DNA of 64,000 bases from CAVTQY01 sp963736975 (GCA_963736975.1 CAVTQY010000002.1:1-64000), one strand, 5' to 3'; counted from the first letter of the stretch, positions 40,736 through 49,965 are shown. Notes: a model not told the origin generated them from the letters alone. Made by a program: numbers and translations.

Positions 40736-41674
40736 GGAAAAATCTCCGCTCTTCCGTCTTCGAGCCCGCACCATTGCGGTCTCGATGGCGATCGACAGGC
40801 CGAAGGCGACCGCCGTCGCATCGCTCGCGACCGGAGCGAAGCGGAGGATGGTAAGGAGCGACTTTCTTGCCTCGCGAGGAATGGGCGAAGCCGGGGTCCC
40901 CACGGGCTTGCCCCGTGGGGTGCAAAGCCCAGGGGAAGAAAATCGCGACGCGCCATTGCGGCAAGGCGGTCGAGGCACAGCCGTCCTGCGGCCAGATCAG
41001 CCCATCGAAGAGGCCGCCTGGAGCGGTCGTGAAACGGAAATACCGCGGAGATGGATGGCGATCCCTCCGCGACCGCCAAGGCGACGTGCCAAATCCGACG
41101 GCTTTGTCGTTCCCTCTCGCATTAGGGTTTTGGTGTGCTTCCATTCCCGATGCCTGCTCCCGGCACCGCCTGCGATCGGGTCGGATCACAAGGCAGGAGA
41201 TCGAGGCGCGTTCAGTCGCTCCACTGGTACGGTTCTCTGAGCATTGGATCGAACCGAAATACACGGCCCGAACTCGCGAAGACTCACTGCAAAAGAGAGG
41301 GTGACGGGCGACCCTCCACGCTGATTCCGCCTCATCCGTGGGAAGACTGCCGGGCGCAAAGTTTTGGTTGGACGATTCGGCGTCCACTTGTTGCCATAAC
41401 GATCCCCTGCGATGCGCGACGCTGTCGCGCGCGTGGGCCGCCCTTGGGAGTGCGGCGCAGATGCTGACCACAAGGTCGATCCACAGGACCAGGCCGGACG
41501 CGGCGGCGCCGATCAGGAACCGCAGCAGGTAGTCGCGGGCACGCGCAGTGAGGACGGACGTCAATCCCTAGGCACCCACGGCCTGCAGCAGGAATGCGAA
41601 TATCCCCCCGCGCCAGATTCTCTCGTTCACCCGTTTCGCTCGGGGTGCGCTACCCGAGCATTGACGCCTCATTC
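40736..41674. other. Gene-poor stretch upstream of DUF736
   Basis: No gene is firmly supported. A perfect 9-bp hairpin (CCCCACGGG/CCCGTGGGG, 5-nt loop) lies at 40898-40920 and may belong to the DUF736 leader. On the minus strand, a TTG-started frame at 41564 encodes a hydrophobic YLLRFLIGAAASGLVLWIDLV segment. This could be a small membrane-protein gene or the remnant of one, but it loses coding character after about 60 codons. Confidence 0.45.
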
Positions 41675-41684
41675 ATCATATGAT
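41675..41684. promoter_or_regulatory. Palindrome upstream of FCD regulator
   Basis: ATCATATGAT is a perfect 10-bp palindrome in the short AT-rich stretch 36 bp upstream of the preferred ATG of the FCD-GntR gene. It may be an autoregulatory operator. A related ATCATAT occurs near the first FCD regulator at 6316. Confidence 0.4.
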
Positions 41685-41719
41685 TGGTTGACGACGCCAC
41701 TGGCGCGGATGTGTGGCCC

Positions 41720-42445
41720 ATGCGGCGCAAGAATATCCATGCACAGATGACGGAGGAGCTCGGGCGGAAGATCAGCACCGGCATCCTCGCACCCGGAAGT
41801 CGGGTTCCTCCGGAACCGGAGCTGGCCAGCACACTCGGTGTCAGCAGGATCGTTGTGCGTGAAGCGGTGAAATCGCTCGTGGCGAAGGGCATGATATCGG
41901 TCCGACCGAGGATCGGGACGCATGTCGAGTCGCGCTCTGAATGGAATCTCCTCGACCGCGAGGTGCTTGAATGGCACTTCAGTGCCGAACCCGATGAACG
42001 GTTGCTCGATGACCTGATCGAACTGCGACGAATCCTTGAACCGGCTGCGGCCAAGCTCGCCAGCGCACGCGCGACCGCGGCCGACCTGGGCGCGCTGCGC
42101 GCAGCTCTGACATTCATGCGGCAGGCGAGCGCCGGCGGCGATCCGTTTCTGCAGGCGGACCTCCGGTTCCACGATGCGGTCCTCCATGCCTGCCACAACC
42201 AGTTCATTTCACAGATGCGAGCCGCATTCTCACAGGTCCTAAGGATCAGCATTGGCGCCTCCACCGGGGAGATCGTCAGCGGCGATGCGATCCGGCGTCA
42301 CGAGCGCGTCGTGCAGGCGATCGAGTGTCGGGACGGCCGGGCGGCCGTGCGAGCGACTGAGCGGCTTATCGATCTCGCGGCGGAGCGGATCCGAACGGAA
42401 CGTCTCGGGCGGCGGCTGACGCGGCCAAGCCCGCCTAAGCGCTGA
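41720..42445 (+). CDS. GntR-family regulator, FCD subfamily
   Basis: This protein has about 241 residues. I prefer ATG 41720 (MRRKNIHAQMTEELGRKI), although an in-frame TTG at 41684 exists. The winged helix has GILAPGSRVPPEPELASTLGVSRIVVREAVKSLVAKGMISVRPRIGTHV. The FCD domain has LDDLIELRRILEPAAAKLA, DLRFHDAVLHACHNQFISQM and RHERVVQAIECRDGRAA with metal/ligand His. It precedes a transporter and a sugar-acid dehydratase in the same direction, like DgoR or UxuR-type regulators of hexonate operons. Confidence 0.9.
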   Translation: MRRKNIHAQMTEELGRKISTGILAPGSRVPPEPELASTLGVSRIVVREAVKSLVAKGMISVRPRIGTHVESRSEWNLLDREVLEWHFSAEPDERLLDDLIELRRILEPAAAKLASARATAADLGALRAALTFMRQASAGGDPFLQADLRFHDAVLHACHNQFISQMRAAFSQVLRISIGASTGEIVSGDAIRRHERVVQAIECRDGRAAVRATERLIDLAAERIRTERLGRRLTRPSPPKR

Positions 42446-42473
42446 GGGCTGCACAAGGAAGTCGGATGAGGAA

Positions 42474-43808
42474 ATGGACGAGCCGGCAGCAAAAGTCGAC
42501 GTGATCGTTCAGACCGAGCCTGTGGCCCGCAACCGCGTGCCGACCCGATGCATCATGCTCGGACTGGTTTTTGTCGGGACCGTCATCAACTATCTCGACC
42601 GCACAAATGTCGCGGTGGTCGGGCCACTGCTGAAGAGCGAGTTCGGCCTCAGTGCACTGCAGCTTGGGCTAGTCTTTTCGGCTTTTGGCTACAGCTACGC
42701 GCTGGCAAACCTCCCCGCAGGCTACATCATCGATCGCTGTGGCACTCGTCTGACCTACTGCGTCGCGCTAAGCGTCTGGTCGCTGCTGTCCGCGCTGCAA
42801 GGGCTGGCCCCCAGCTTCGCAAGCATGGTGGCGATGCGGCTCGGAGTCGGCGCTGCGGAAGCGCCGGCCTTTCCCGTGAACAATCGGGTGGTCACGGTCT
42901 GGTTCCCGCGCCAGGAGCGCGGCTTCGCAACCAGCAGCTATGTCATGGCCCAGTACGTCGGGCTCGCGTTCCTCACGCCCCTGCTATTCTGGCTGGCACA
43001 GGCATTCGGCTGGCGAGTTTTCTTCGCGATCACGGGTGGCCTTGGCCTGGCGTGGGCGCTCGTCTGGTTCGCTGCTTACCGCGATGCCACGCAGAGCCGG
43101 CGCCTGAACTCGAGCGAACGCGCGCGCATCATGGCAGGCGGAGGTCTCGCCAGCGATCCCGTAGTGCAGTCCACGTTCCAATGGAGACACGTGCGCCTGC
43201 TGCTCCGGCACCGAAAAATTTGGGGGGTCTTCCTCGGCAAGTTCAGCCTGAACTGTGTGTCGTACTTCTATCTGACCTGGTTCCCGACCTATCTGGTGAC
43301 CGGGCGCCACATGACCATGCTGAAGGCGGGCGTGTTCAGCAGCCTGCCATTCATGGCGGCGACCGTAGGCGTGCTGGTCGGCGGTGTTTGGTCGGACTGG
43401 CTGCTCCGCCGCGGCGCCTCGTTGGAGCTTGCGCGCAAGCTTCCGGCGGTGAGCGGCGCGTCGCTGGTCACGATTACCGTGCTGGCCGCCTTCACATCCT
43501 CCGACATGCTGGCCCTTATGATCTTCGCGGTCGCGTTCCTCGCCCAAGGCGTTTCGTCGATGGGCTGGACGATGCTATCCGACCTTGCCCCGGCGGGCTT
43601 CATCGGCACGACCGGCGGGATCGCCAATTTCGCGGGAAACCTGTCGGCCATTGTCATGCCTACCGCCGTCGGCATCATCGTTGCAGCCACGGAATCCTTC
43701 GTTTGGGCGCTGGCGCTTGCCAGCCTGTTCGCCCTGCTCGGCGCGTTCTCCTACACGTTTCTGGTCGGACGCATGACCCGCATCCAACTCGACGCGCCGG
43801 CATCGTAG
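42474..43808 (+). CDS. MFS transporter, anion:cation symporter type
   Basis: This intact 444-residue protein has about 12 membrane segments. ACS-family features are VGTVINYLDRTNVAVVGPLLK, LPAGYIIDRCGTRLTY, GVGAAEAPAFPVNNRVVTVWFPRQERG and WFPTYLVTGRHM. Close relatives import galactonate, glucarate or similar sugar acids with protons. Its place between the FCD regulator and a dehydratase supports import of an aldonic or aldaric acid. Confidence 0.92.
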   Translation: MDEPAAKVDVIVQTEPVARNRVPTRCIMLGLVFVGTVINYLDRTNVAVVGPLLKSEFGLSALQLGLVFSAFGYSYALANLPAGYIIDRCGTRLTYCVALSVWSLLSALQGLAPSFASMVAMRLGVGAAEAPAFPVNNRVVTVWFPRQERGFATSSYVMAQYVGLAFLTPLLFWLAQAFGWRVFFAITGGLGLAWALVWFAAYRDATQSRRLNSSERARIMAGGGLASDPVVQSTFQWRHVRLLLRHRKIWGVFLGKFSLNCVSYFYLTWFPTYLVTGRHMTMLKAGVFSSLPFMAATVGVLVGGVWSDWLLRRGASLELARKLPAVSGASLVTITVLAAFTSSDMLALMIFAVAFLAQGVSSMGWTMLSDLAPAGFIGTTGGIANFAGNLSAIVMPTAVGIIVAATESFVWALALASLFALLGAFSYTFLVGRMTRIQLDAPAS

Positions 43809-43836
43809 CCAGAACTTACCGACCGGAGAGCCCAGC

Positions 43837-45045
43837 TTGAAAATCACGGCGATCGAGACGATCCAACTACGGAAGCTTCCTAATTTCCTATGGCTGCAGC
43901 TACGCACTGATGAGGGGATTATCGGGTTAGGCGAAACCCAGCGCGATGCGGATGCCGTCGCGGCCTACCTGCACGGCGCAGTGGCATCCTACCTGCTGGG
44001 CAAGGATCCGATGCAAATCGAGCGCCACAACACCCACCTGCTTTCGTCGTTTCTTGGCTTCGGTGCAACGGGGGTGGAGACGCGTGCGGCCGGAGCGATC
44101 GACATTGCCCTGTGGGATATTCTTGGGCAGGCGCTCGGGCAGCCAATCCATCAGTTGCTGGGTGGTCTCTCGCGCGAGGCGATCGCCGTCTACAACACCT
44201 GCGCGGGCTACGACTACAATCGCGGTGCGCAGCGTCGTCTCGTCCGGCCGGGCGAGACGACATCAGCACCGGAGGGCCCATATGACGATCAGGTGGCCTT
44301 CATGAATGCGCCGGACGAGTTGGCGGCCAGTCTGATCGAGGAGGGCTTCGCCGGCATGAAGATCTGGCCTTTCGACATCTGGGCGGCGGCCACGAATGGC
44401 GCCTACATCTCGCCAGAGCATCTCAGGAAGGGGATGGAGCCTTTCGAGAAGGTCCGCCGCGCGGTCGGTGACCGCATCGAAGTGATGTGCGAGCTACATT
44501 CGCTCTGGAACGTGGTCAGCGCCCGCCGCATCGCGGGTGCGCTGGAGACGTCCGGCCCGCTCTGGATCGAGGATCCGCTCGATAAGATGAACAATGTCGC
44601 CGGCCTGGCCGAACTGGCGGCAGCGACGTCGATCCCACTGGCCGGCGGAGAGACGCTCGCATCCCGCGCGCTGTTCCGCGATCTGCTCGCCGCGCGGGCG
44701 CTGGCGGTCGTCATCGTCGATCTCGGTTGGTGCGGCGGTCTCTCCGAGGCTCGGAAGATTGCGGCATTGGCGGAAACGTACCAGCGCCCGCTGGCACCGC
44801 ATGACTGCTCGGGGCCGGTCGTGCTCACCGCGTCGGTGCACCTGTCGTTAAGCATCCCCAACGCGATCTTCCAGGAAGTGGTGAGAGCGTACCTGACCGG
44901 ATGGTACCGGACACTGGTGACAGAGCTGCCGCGGGTGGAGGGCGGTCTGGTGCATCCGATGACGGGACCTGGCCTTGGGACGAAGCTGCTGCCGGAAGTC
45001 TTTCAACGACAGGATCTGGTCCGCCGCCGAACGGACGCGGGTTAA
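43837..45045 (+). CDS. Enolase-superfamily sugar-acid dehydratase (galactonate dehydratase-like)
   Basis: This intact 402-residue protein belongs to the mandelate racemase/D-galactonate dehydratase group. The N-terminal capping domain is MKITAIETIQLRKLPNFLWLQL with TDEGIIGLGET. The barrel carries FAGMKIWPFD on the Lys strand, a metal ligand and His in VMCELHSLWN (ExH), WIEDPLDKMN, GGETLASR and APHDCSGPV (general-base His). The ExH/E/E/H set matches acid-sugar dehydratases, with Glu in place of the usual first Asp ligand. It probably dehydrates an aldonate to a 2-keto-3-deoxy sugar acid. Confidence 0.9.
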   Translation: MKITAIETIQLRKLPNFLWLQLRTDEGIIGLGETQRDADAVAAYLHGAVASYLLGKDPMQIERHNTHLLSSFLGFGATGVETRAAGAIDIALWDILGQALGQPIHQLLGGLSREAIAVYNTCAGYDYNRGAQRRLVRPGETTSAPEGPYDDQVAFMNAPDELAASLIEEGFAGMKIWPFDIWAAATNGAYISPEHLRKGMEPFEKVRRAVGDRIEVMCELHSLWNVVSARRIAGALETSGPLWIEDPLDKMNNVAGLAELAAATSIPLAGGETLASRALFRDLLAARALAVVIVDLGWCGGLSEARKIAALAETYQRPLAPHDCSGPVVLTASVHLSLSIPNAIFQEVVRAYLTGWYRTLVTELPRVEGGLVHPMTGPGLGTKLLPEVFQRQDLVRRRTDAG

Positions 45046-45077
45046 GGCGGGGCAAGAGCTCTCCGAGCGAGAAGGTC

Positions 45078-45092
45078 GGCGGCCAAGCCGCC
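45078..45092. promoter_or_regulatory. Intercistronic hairpin
   Basis: GGCGGC-CAA-GCCGCC is a perfect 6-bp stem with a 3-nt loop, between the dehydratase stop and the next MFS start and just ahead of its AAGG ribosome site. It may adjust processing or expression between the two genes. Confidence 0.4.
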
Positions 45093-45109
45093 TGTTCAAA
45101 AGGTAGCTC

Positions 45110-46321
45110 ATGGGAAACGGCATTCTGCAGGATCTGCGCATGTATTGGCGGGTGATCGTGGCCGCCTCCCTGGGCTGGGTTCTCGATGCCTTCGATTTCA
45201 CCATTCTCCTCTTTCTGATTCCACGCCTTCGAGAGGAGTTCCATGTCAGCCTGCCGCAGATGGCGCTGGTCATCGGCGCAACGCTCTGGGCGAAGGTGAT
45301 CGGCAATGCGGCCTGGGGGTGGCTGGCTGATCGGTACGGGCGCAAGAAGCCGTTCATTATCGGTGTTGTCTGGTTCGCCCTGTTCTGCGGCCTGACCGGC
45401 CTGTCCTGGAGCTATGGGTCGCTGCTGGCCTTTCGGATCCTGTTCGGGCTCGGCTACGGCGGCGAGTGGAGCGCCGCTGCGCCGCTGCTGATGGAATCGG
45501 TGCCGGAGCGGATTCGTGGCGTCGCGTCCGGCATCATGATGGCCGGCTACGAGGTGGGCTATCTCCTGGCGGCGCTGGCCTTCGGCACCGTGTTTCCGGC
45601 GTTCGGTTGGCGATGGATGTTCTTCCTCGGCGCGCTTCCGGCCCTGCTCGCCATCTTCATCCGCGGTCAGGTCAGGGAGTCGCCCGTCTGGCGGGCGACC
45701 AAAGGCGCCCCGCTTCGCCGGGGATTCCGGCTGACAGAGGCGGCGGTGCAAGGCTGGTGCTTCATGGCCGCCATCAACTTCCTCAGCTATGCGATATTCG
45801 GTCTGTACCCGACCTTCCTGACGACGGTCCGGCACCTGGCGCCAAGGCAGGTGTTTCCGTTCGTCGCCACCTATTCGGTGGCATCCATCATCGGCAAGCC
45901 CGTGATCGGACAGTTATGCACGCGTTTCGGCGAGCGCCCGGTCTTGACCGCCTACCTGGTGCTGACGATTCCCGGGGCGCTGCTGTACACGACTCTGCCT
46001 GGCAGCGCGGCGATGTTTGTAGGCGCGGTCCTGATGGGGTTGCTGGCCAACAGCATTTTTGGTCTGGTGCCGGCCTACCTTGCGCGACGGTTTCCGACGG
46101 CCGACCGCAGCTTCGGCATGGGGGCCGGATATGCGATCGCTGGTGTCACCGGTGCGCTCTCGCCGTACCTGATCGCGCTCTTCACGACACAGCTAGGACT
46201 GGCATGGGCAATGGCGCTGTTCATCGTGATCGGCGCCGCGGCGGCCATGATCGCCGCCACATTTCAGCCGAGGAGCTTCCCCGGTGACATTGGAGATCCA
46301 GGAACCGCATCCCAGCGCTAA
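45110..46321 (+). CDS. MFS transporter, aromatic/sugar-acid:H+ symporter-like
   Basis: This intact 403-residue protein starts at ATG 45110 after AAGG. It shows SLGWVLDAFDFTILLFLIPRLREEF, the ADRYGRKKPF loop, RILFGLGYGGEWSAAAPLLMESVPERIRG and FQPRSF near the end. The DAFDF and GYGGEW motifs fit the AAHS/sialate-like branch. It is a second transporter in the sugar-acid locus. Its 3' end overlaps the start of a following gene that was cut off by an IS21-like end. Confidence 0.9.
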   Translation: MGNGILQDLRMYWRVIVAASLGWVLDAFDFTILLFLIPRLREEFHVSLPQMALVIGATLWAKVIGNAAWGWLADRYGRKKPFIIGVVWFALFCGLTGLSWSYGSLLAFRILFGLGYGGEWSAAAPLLMESVPERIRGVASGIMMAGYEVGYLLAALAFGTVFPAFGWRWMFFLGALPALLAIFIRGQVRESPVWRATKGAPLRRGFRLTEAAVQGWCFMAAINFLSYAIFGLYPTFLTTVRHLAPRQVFPFVATYSVASIIGKPVIGQLCTRFGERPVLTAYLVLTIPGALLYTTLPGSAAMFVGAVLMGLLANSIFGLVPAYLARRFPTADRSFGMGAGYAIAGVTGALSPYLIALFTTQLGLAWAMALFIVIGAAAAMIAATFQPRSFPGDIGDPGTASQR

Positions 46322-46325
46322 TGCC
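46284..46325 (+). pseudogene. Gene start truncated by IS21-like end
   Basis: The GTG at 46284 follows GAGGAG and overlaps the MFS 3' end. It encodes MTLEIQEPHPSANA before the TGTCAATCGG terminal repeat begins. It was probably the last gene of the sugar-acid operon; 14 codons are too few to identify it. Confidence 0.5.
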
Positions 46326-46370
46326 TGTCAATCGGCAGCGAAACGGGACCCGGCATCGGCGTGCAAAAAG
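46326..46370. mobile_element. Solo IS21-like end
   Basis: The sequence begins TGTCAATCGGCAGCGAAACG and continues with GGACCCGG and CATCGGCGTGCAAAAAG. It reproduces the outer and inner repeats of the left end of the IS21 element at 12501, with a few substitutions. No istAB genes follow. It marks a deletion or one-ended event that removed the rest of the element, together with the 3' part of one gene and the 5' part of the next. Confidence 0.75.
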
Positions 46371-46603
46371 ACGCTGGGGAGGCGCTCGCCGTCCGGCAGA
46401 TCAACCTGGCAAGCGAGGGCGGATCAGGGACTTTGGTCCCTAACCTCTCGATCGAGTTGGACGATCTCGAGGCGGTGCACCGACGTTCTCTCACTGGCGG
46501 CTTCGTTGTCGAGTATGGCCCAGTGACGGAGCCCTGGGGGTGCGGCGCTTTTACGTGCGCGACCCGTCGGGACGGCTGATATATCCTTGAGCATGCGGAA
46601 TGA
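46371..46603 (+). pseudogene. VOC/glyoxalase-family protein, C-terminal fragment
   Basis: The frame reads VRQINLASEGGSGTLVPNLSIELDDLEAVH, then GGFVVEYGPVTEPWG and, after a one-base change, VRRFYVRDPSGRL. This is the last beta-alpha-beta unit of a vicinal-oxygen-chelate protein with its metal Glu/Tyr region. A second small change precedes ILEHAE at 46603. The 5' end is cut off by the solo IS21-like end. Confidence 0.65.
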
Positions 46604-46679
46604 CGCCGTTCGATACATTAAACCAACAGTATATCAATTTCGCATCGACCACTCGAATTCGTGCCCGGTCCCCTGCACG

Positions 46680-47267
46680 TCATGCTTCCTTCGCCCGCCA
46701 GCGTCGAACCCGGTTGCGGGTGCCGCAGGTCTCCTCGCTGCACCAGACGCGCCGGCCGGAGCGGGAGGAGTCCAGAAAAAGCCAGGCACAATTCTCGCCG
46801 GGACAGACATGCACCCGACTGAGCTTGGGCGAGGTGAGCAGGTCGGCGGCCTCGTATGCGATGCGGTGAGTAACTGCGTCAGGATCCCCTGTTCGCCAGC
46901 GCCAGGAGTAGGCGTTCGCTTCATGCACCAGCTCCCTCGTGCCCTGTGCAGAGCGCGTCTCACCCTGTATGAGATCAAGGTCTGCCGAACCGGCCGACAG
47001 GGGTGCCGCGAATATCCGATACAGTGCTTCGCGCAGGGCCTTTGCACGGTTTAGCGAGGCTTCGCTCTGCGTACGAGGCAAGTTCCTCAGTCCTTCTGCC
47101 TCAGCGCCCTCGAGTACTCCGAGCCTCACGCCCCAATCCAGCAGGTCGTTGTAGGTCTGAAGCGTGTCGGGGCCGTAGCAGGCGCCCCGCGAATTGACCG
47201 TGTTGGTGAAATCCAGTGCTCTGTGGCCGCCAAACAGCTTCAGGGTAGCGACGGTAATTTGCCTCAT
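46680..47267 (-). CDS. CGNR zinc-finger regulator (ABATE domain)
   Basis: This 195-residue protein starts at ATG 47267 after AGGATAGGGAA. The N-terminal ABATE-type domain has GGHRALDFTNTVNSRGACYGPDTLQTYNDLLDWG. The C-terminal zinc finger has HVCPGENCAWLFLDSSRSGRRVWCSEETCGTRNRVRRWR, where CGTR replaces the usual CGNR. The family comprises putative stress-related transcription regulators. It is divergent from an EamA exporter gene 82 bp away, which it may control. Confidence 0.9.
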   Translation of the reverse strand: MRQITVATLKLFGGHRALDFTNTVNSRGACYGPDTLQTYNDLLDWGVRLGVLEGAEAEGLRNLPRTQSEASLNRAKALREALYRIFAAPLSAGSADLDLIQGETRSAQGTRELVHEANAYSWRWRTGDPDAVTHRIAYEAADLLTSPKLSRVHVCPGENCAWLFLDSSRSGRRVWCSEETCGTRNRVRRWRAKEA

Positions 47268-47349
47268 TTCCCTATCCTGTCGCTTGGGCCGCTGCGTGCA
47301 ACCTTCTCCAGAGTAACGCGTATGACGCTCCGATGGCGTTACGAACGGA

Positions 47350-48306
47350 GTGCCCGTGGTCGGCTTGTTCGTGATCATGTGCCTAATTTGGGGTGCGACC
47401 TGGCTCGCCATGAAGGTCGGCGTGGTCAACGTGCCGCCGATCTTTTTTGGGGGCACGCGTTTCGTCTTGGCGGGGCTGCTGCTATTGCTGCTTGCTTGGC
47501 TTCGGGGCGAGATGCGGCGCTTCGGCGGGCGCGAGTTGGGCCGGCTTGGATTGGTCCAGTTGCTCATGGTGGTGCTGACCTATGCGCCGCTGTTCTGGGG
47601 TATTCGCCACGTGCCCTCGGGCCTGACCGCCGTCCTAGACCTCGCGCTCATGCCGGTGAGCCTGCTCGGTTTCGGCATTGCCCTGGGCGAGGAACACTGG
47701 AGTCTACTCCGCGGAACGGCGCTCGGATTTGGCTTCGCTGGCCTTGCCGTCCTGTTCGGCCCTCAAATCGCGGCTCCGACAGATCTCCTCGGTCTCCTCG
47801 GGGCTGCCGCAATCGTCTTCAGCGCCGTGGTCTACAGTCTCGGGTCGGTCGTTGCCCGGCCACTCACCAAGACGACGAGTGCCGCCTTTCTGTCCGGAGT
47901 GACGATGCTGCCGGGCGGGCTGGTGCTGACCTTCGGCGCGCTAGCATTTGAGCCAGGGGCGCTGGATGCCACTCGCTTCCACTGGACGGCTGCTGCATGG
48001 GGCGGCTGGGCGTTTCTCGTGCTGTTCGGGTCCCTTATTGCCTTTACAGCCTATTTGCGGCTGATCGCGGCGTGGGGTCCGGCGCGGGCCGGCAGTTATG
48101 CCTATGTCTCGCCAGTGATCGCGGTCTTACTCGGCGTACTGGCGCTGGGAGAACGGGTCGGATTGCGCGACGCGCTCGGCATGGCGTTACTACTCGTTGC
48201 CGCCTTCTGCTCATTGCGGGCATCGGTGGCTAAAAGCCCATTTCAAAACCTTCCCTCGAGAGCTCGGAGGCAGATCAGGGAGCAACCGAGCGAGGTGAGG
48301 GCGTAG
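47350..48306 (+). CDS. EamA-family exporter with IS-encoded tail
   Basis: This is a DMT-superfamily permease with ten membrane segments, starting at GTG 47350. The two EamA repeats are visible (IMCLIWGATWLAMKVGVVNVPP and GWAFLVLFGSLIAFTAYLRLI, followed by YVSPVIAVLLGVLALGERVG). At 48233 the IS1031-like element begins, and the last 24 codons (KSPFQNLPSRARRQIREQP and onward) come from the IS. The displaced original tail (AKPPLSTDASVGVPQ, then TWSEP) can be read at 49966-50038. All membrane segments are kept, so the exporter may still work. Confidence 0.88.
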   Translation: MPVVGLFVIMCLIWGATWLAMKVGVVNVPPIFFGGTRFVLAGLLLLLLAWLRGEMRRFGGRELGRLGLVQLLMVVLTYAPLFWGIRHVPSGLTAVLDLALMPVSLLGFGIALGEEHWSLLRGTALGFGFAGLAVLFGPQIAAPTDLLGLLGAAAIVFSAVVYSLGSVVARPLTKTTSAAFLSGVTMLPGGLVLTFGALAFEPGALDATRFHWTAAAWGGWAFLVLFGSLIAFTAYLRLIAAWGPARAGSYAYVSPVIAVLLGVLALGERVGLRDALGMALLLVAAFCSLRASVAKSPFQNLPSRARRQIREQPSEVRA

Positions 48307-49098
48307 TGGATGTCGGCGCGGCGTTCGTAGCGGATTGTCAGGCGACGGAACTTGTTGAGCCAGGCGAAGCTGCGCTCGATGACCCAGCGGTAGCGGCCGA
48401 GCTTCTCGGCGCTTTCGATGCCGCGTCTGGCGATCCGTGGCGCGATGCTCCTGCGCCGGCAGGCATCACGGCAGCGGCGGTGATCGTAGGCTTTGTCGGC
48501 GTGCAGCTTGTCGGGCCGTTGCCTGGGACGTCCCGGTTTGCCGCCGATGGCGGGAATTGCATCGATCAGCGCTTCGAACGGCACGCTGTCGTGGACGTTG
48601 GCGCCGGTCAGCAGAACGGCCAGCGGGATACCCTGCCGATCCGTCGCGAGATGGCGTTTCGTGCCGGGCCGCCCGCGATCCGTGGGGTTCGGACCCGTGG
48701 CGTCGCCCCCTTTTTTGCCGCGATGGATGATCCATCGACGCAGGCCCGGCTCCAGTCGATCCGATCCGCGTCCCGCAATCGGCGCAGCAACTCCCGGTGC
48801 AGCCGATCCCAGACGCCGGCGGCCTGCCAGTCACGCAATCGCCGCCAGCACGTGACGCCGGAACCGCAGCCAAGCTCCATGGGCAGCATGGCCCAGGGAG
48901 TGCCGGAGCGCAGCACAAACAGAATGCCCATTAGCGCCGCTCGGGCTGGGACTGGCGGACGTCCACCGTGTCGCCCCATTGGCGTCGGTGGAAACAAGGG
49001 TTCGATGATCGCCCACAGCGAATCCGATATCAGAGGAGAGGCCATCCCCTCTCATGAATCCCCTTACCCGCGTCGTACAAGAGTTTTGAAACGGGCTC
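48234..49098. mobile_element. IS1031-like IS5-family element, copy B (865 bp)
   Basis: The element lies in minus orientation, with ends AAGCCCATTTCAAAACC and GTTTTGAAACGGGCTC (the first base of the left repeat differs from copy A). The left flank is TAA, and the right flank is TTA, shared with copy C. It is 865 bp, the same length as copy A. Confidence 0.9.
48243..49045 (-). CDS. IS5-family transposase, copy B, two-frame
   Basis: The first frame starts at ATG 49045 (MASPLISDSLWAIIEPLFPPTPMGRHGG) and runs to 48608. The same A6G5 slippery run as in copy A leads to the second frame ending ALEGRF at 48243. Both frames are complete, so this copy may encode an active transposase. It differs from copy A by a handful of substitutions (PTPMGRH against PAPVRGQ, for example). 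Confidence 0.87.
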
Positions 49099-49101
49099 TT
49101 A

Positions 49102-49965
49102 GAGCCCATTTCAAAACCTTCCCTCGAGAGCTCGGAGGCAGATCAGGGAGCAACCGAGCGAGGTGAGGGCGTAGTGGATGTCGGCGCGGCGTTCGTAGCG
49201 GATTGTCAGGCGACGGAACTTGTTGAGCCAGGCGAAGCTGCGCTCGATGACCCAGCGGTAGCGGCCGAGCTTCTCGGCGCTTTCGATGCCGCGTCTGGCG
49301 ATCCGTGGCACGATGTTTCTGCGCCGGCAGGCATCACGGCAGCGGCGGTGATCGTAGGCTTTGTCGGCGTGCAGCTTGTCGGGCCGTTGCCTGGGACGTC
49401 CCGGTTTGCCGCCGATGGCGGGAATTGCATCGATCAGCGCTTCGAACGGCACGCTGTCGTGGACGTTGGCGCCGGTCAGCAGAACGGCCAGCGGGATACC
49501 CTGCCGATCCGTCGCGAGATGGCGTTTCGTGCCGGGCCGCCCGCGATCCGTGGGGTTCGGACCCGTGGCGTCGCCCCCTTTTTTGCCGCGATGGATGATC
49601 CATCGACGCAGGCCCGGCTCCAGTCGATCCGATCCGCGTCCCGCAATCGGCGCAGCAACTCCCGGTGCAGCCGATCCCAGACGCCGGCGGCCTGCCAGTC
49701 ACGCAATCGCCGCAGCACGTGACGCCGGAACCGCAGCCCAGCTCCATGGGCAGCATGGCCCATGGAATGCCGGAGCGCAGCACAAAGAGAATGCCCGTCA
49801 GCGCCGCTCGGGCTGGGACCGGTGGACGTCCACCCTGTCGCCGCATCGGCGCCGGTGGAAACAGCGGTTCGATGATCGCCCACAGCGAATCCGACATCAG
49901 AGGAGAGGCCATCCCCTCTCATAAATCCCCTTACCCGCGTCGTACAAGAGTTTTGAAACGGGCTC
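49102..49965. mobile_element. IS1031-like IS5-family element, copy C (864 bp)
   Basis: It lies head-to-tail with copy B, separated only by TTA, and is followed by TAA at 49966. It is one base shorter than copies A and B. The outer flanks of the B-C pair are TAA on both sides, matching one duplicated target. Confidence 0.9.
49111..49912 (-). pseudogene. IS5-family transposase, copy C, frame-broken
   Basis: The ATG at 49912 opens the usual MASPLMSDSLWAIIEPLFPP, but a single G is missing near 49715 compared with copies A and B (GVTCCGDC instead of GVTCWRRL). The first frame therefore breaks upstream of the slippery site. The second frame (MPFEALIDAIPAIGG to ALEGRF) is intact. It is probably not functional by itself. 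Confidence 0.85.
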
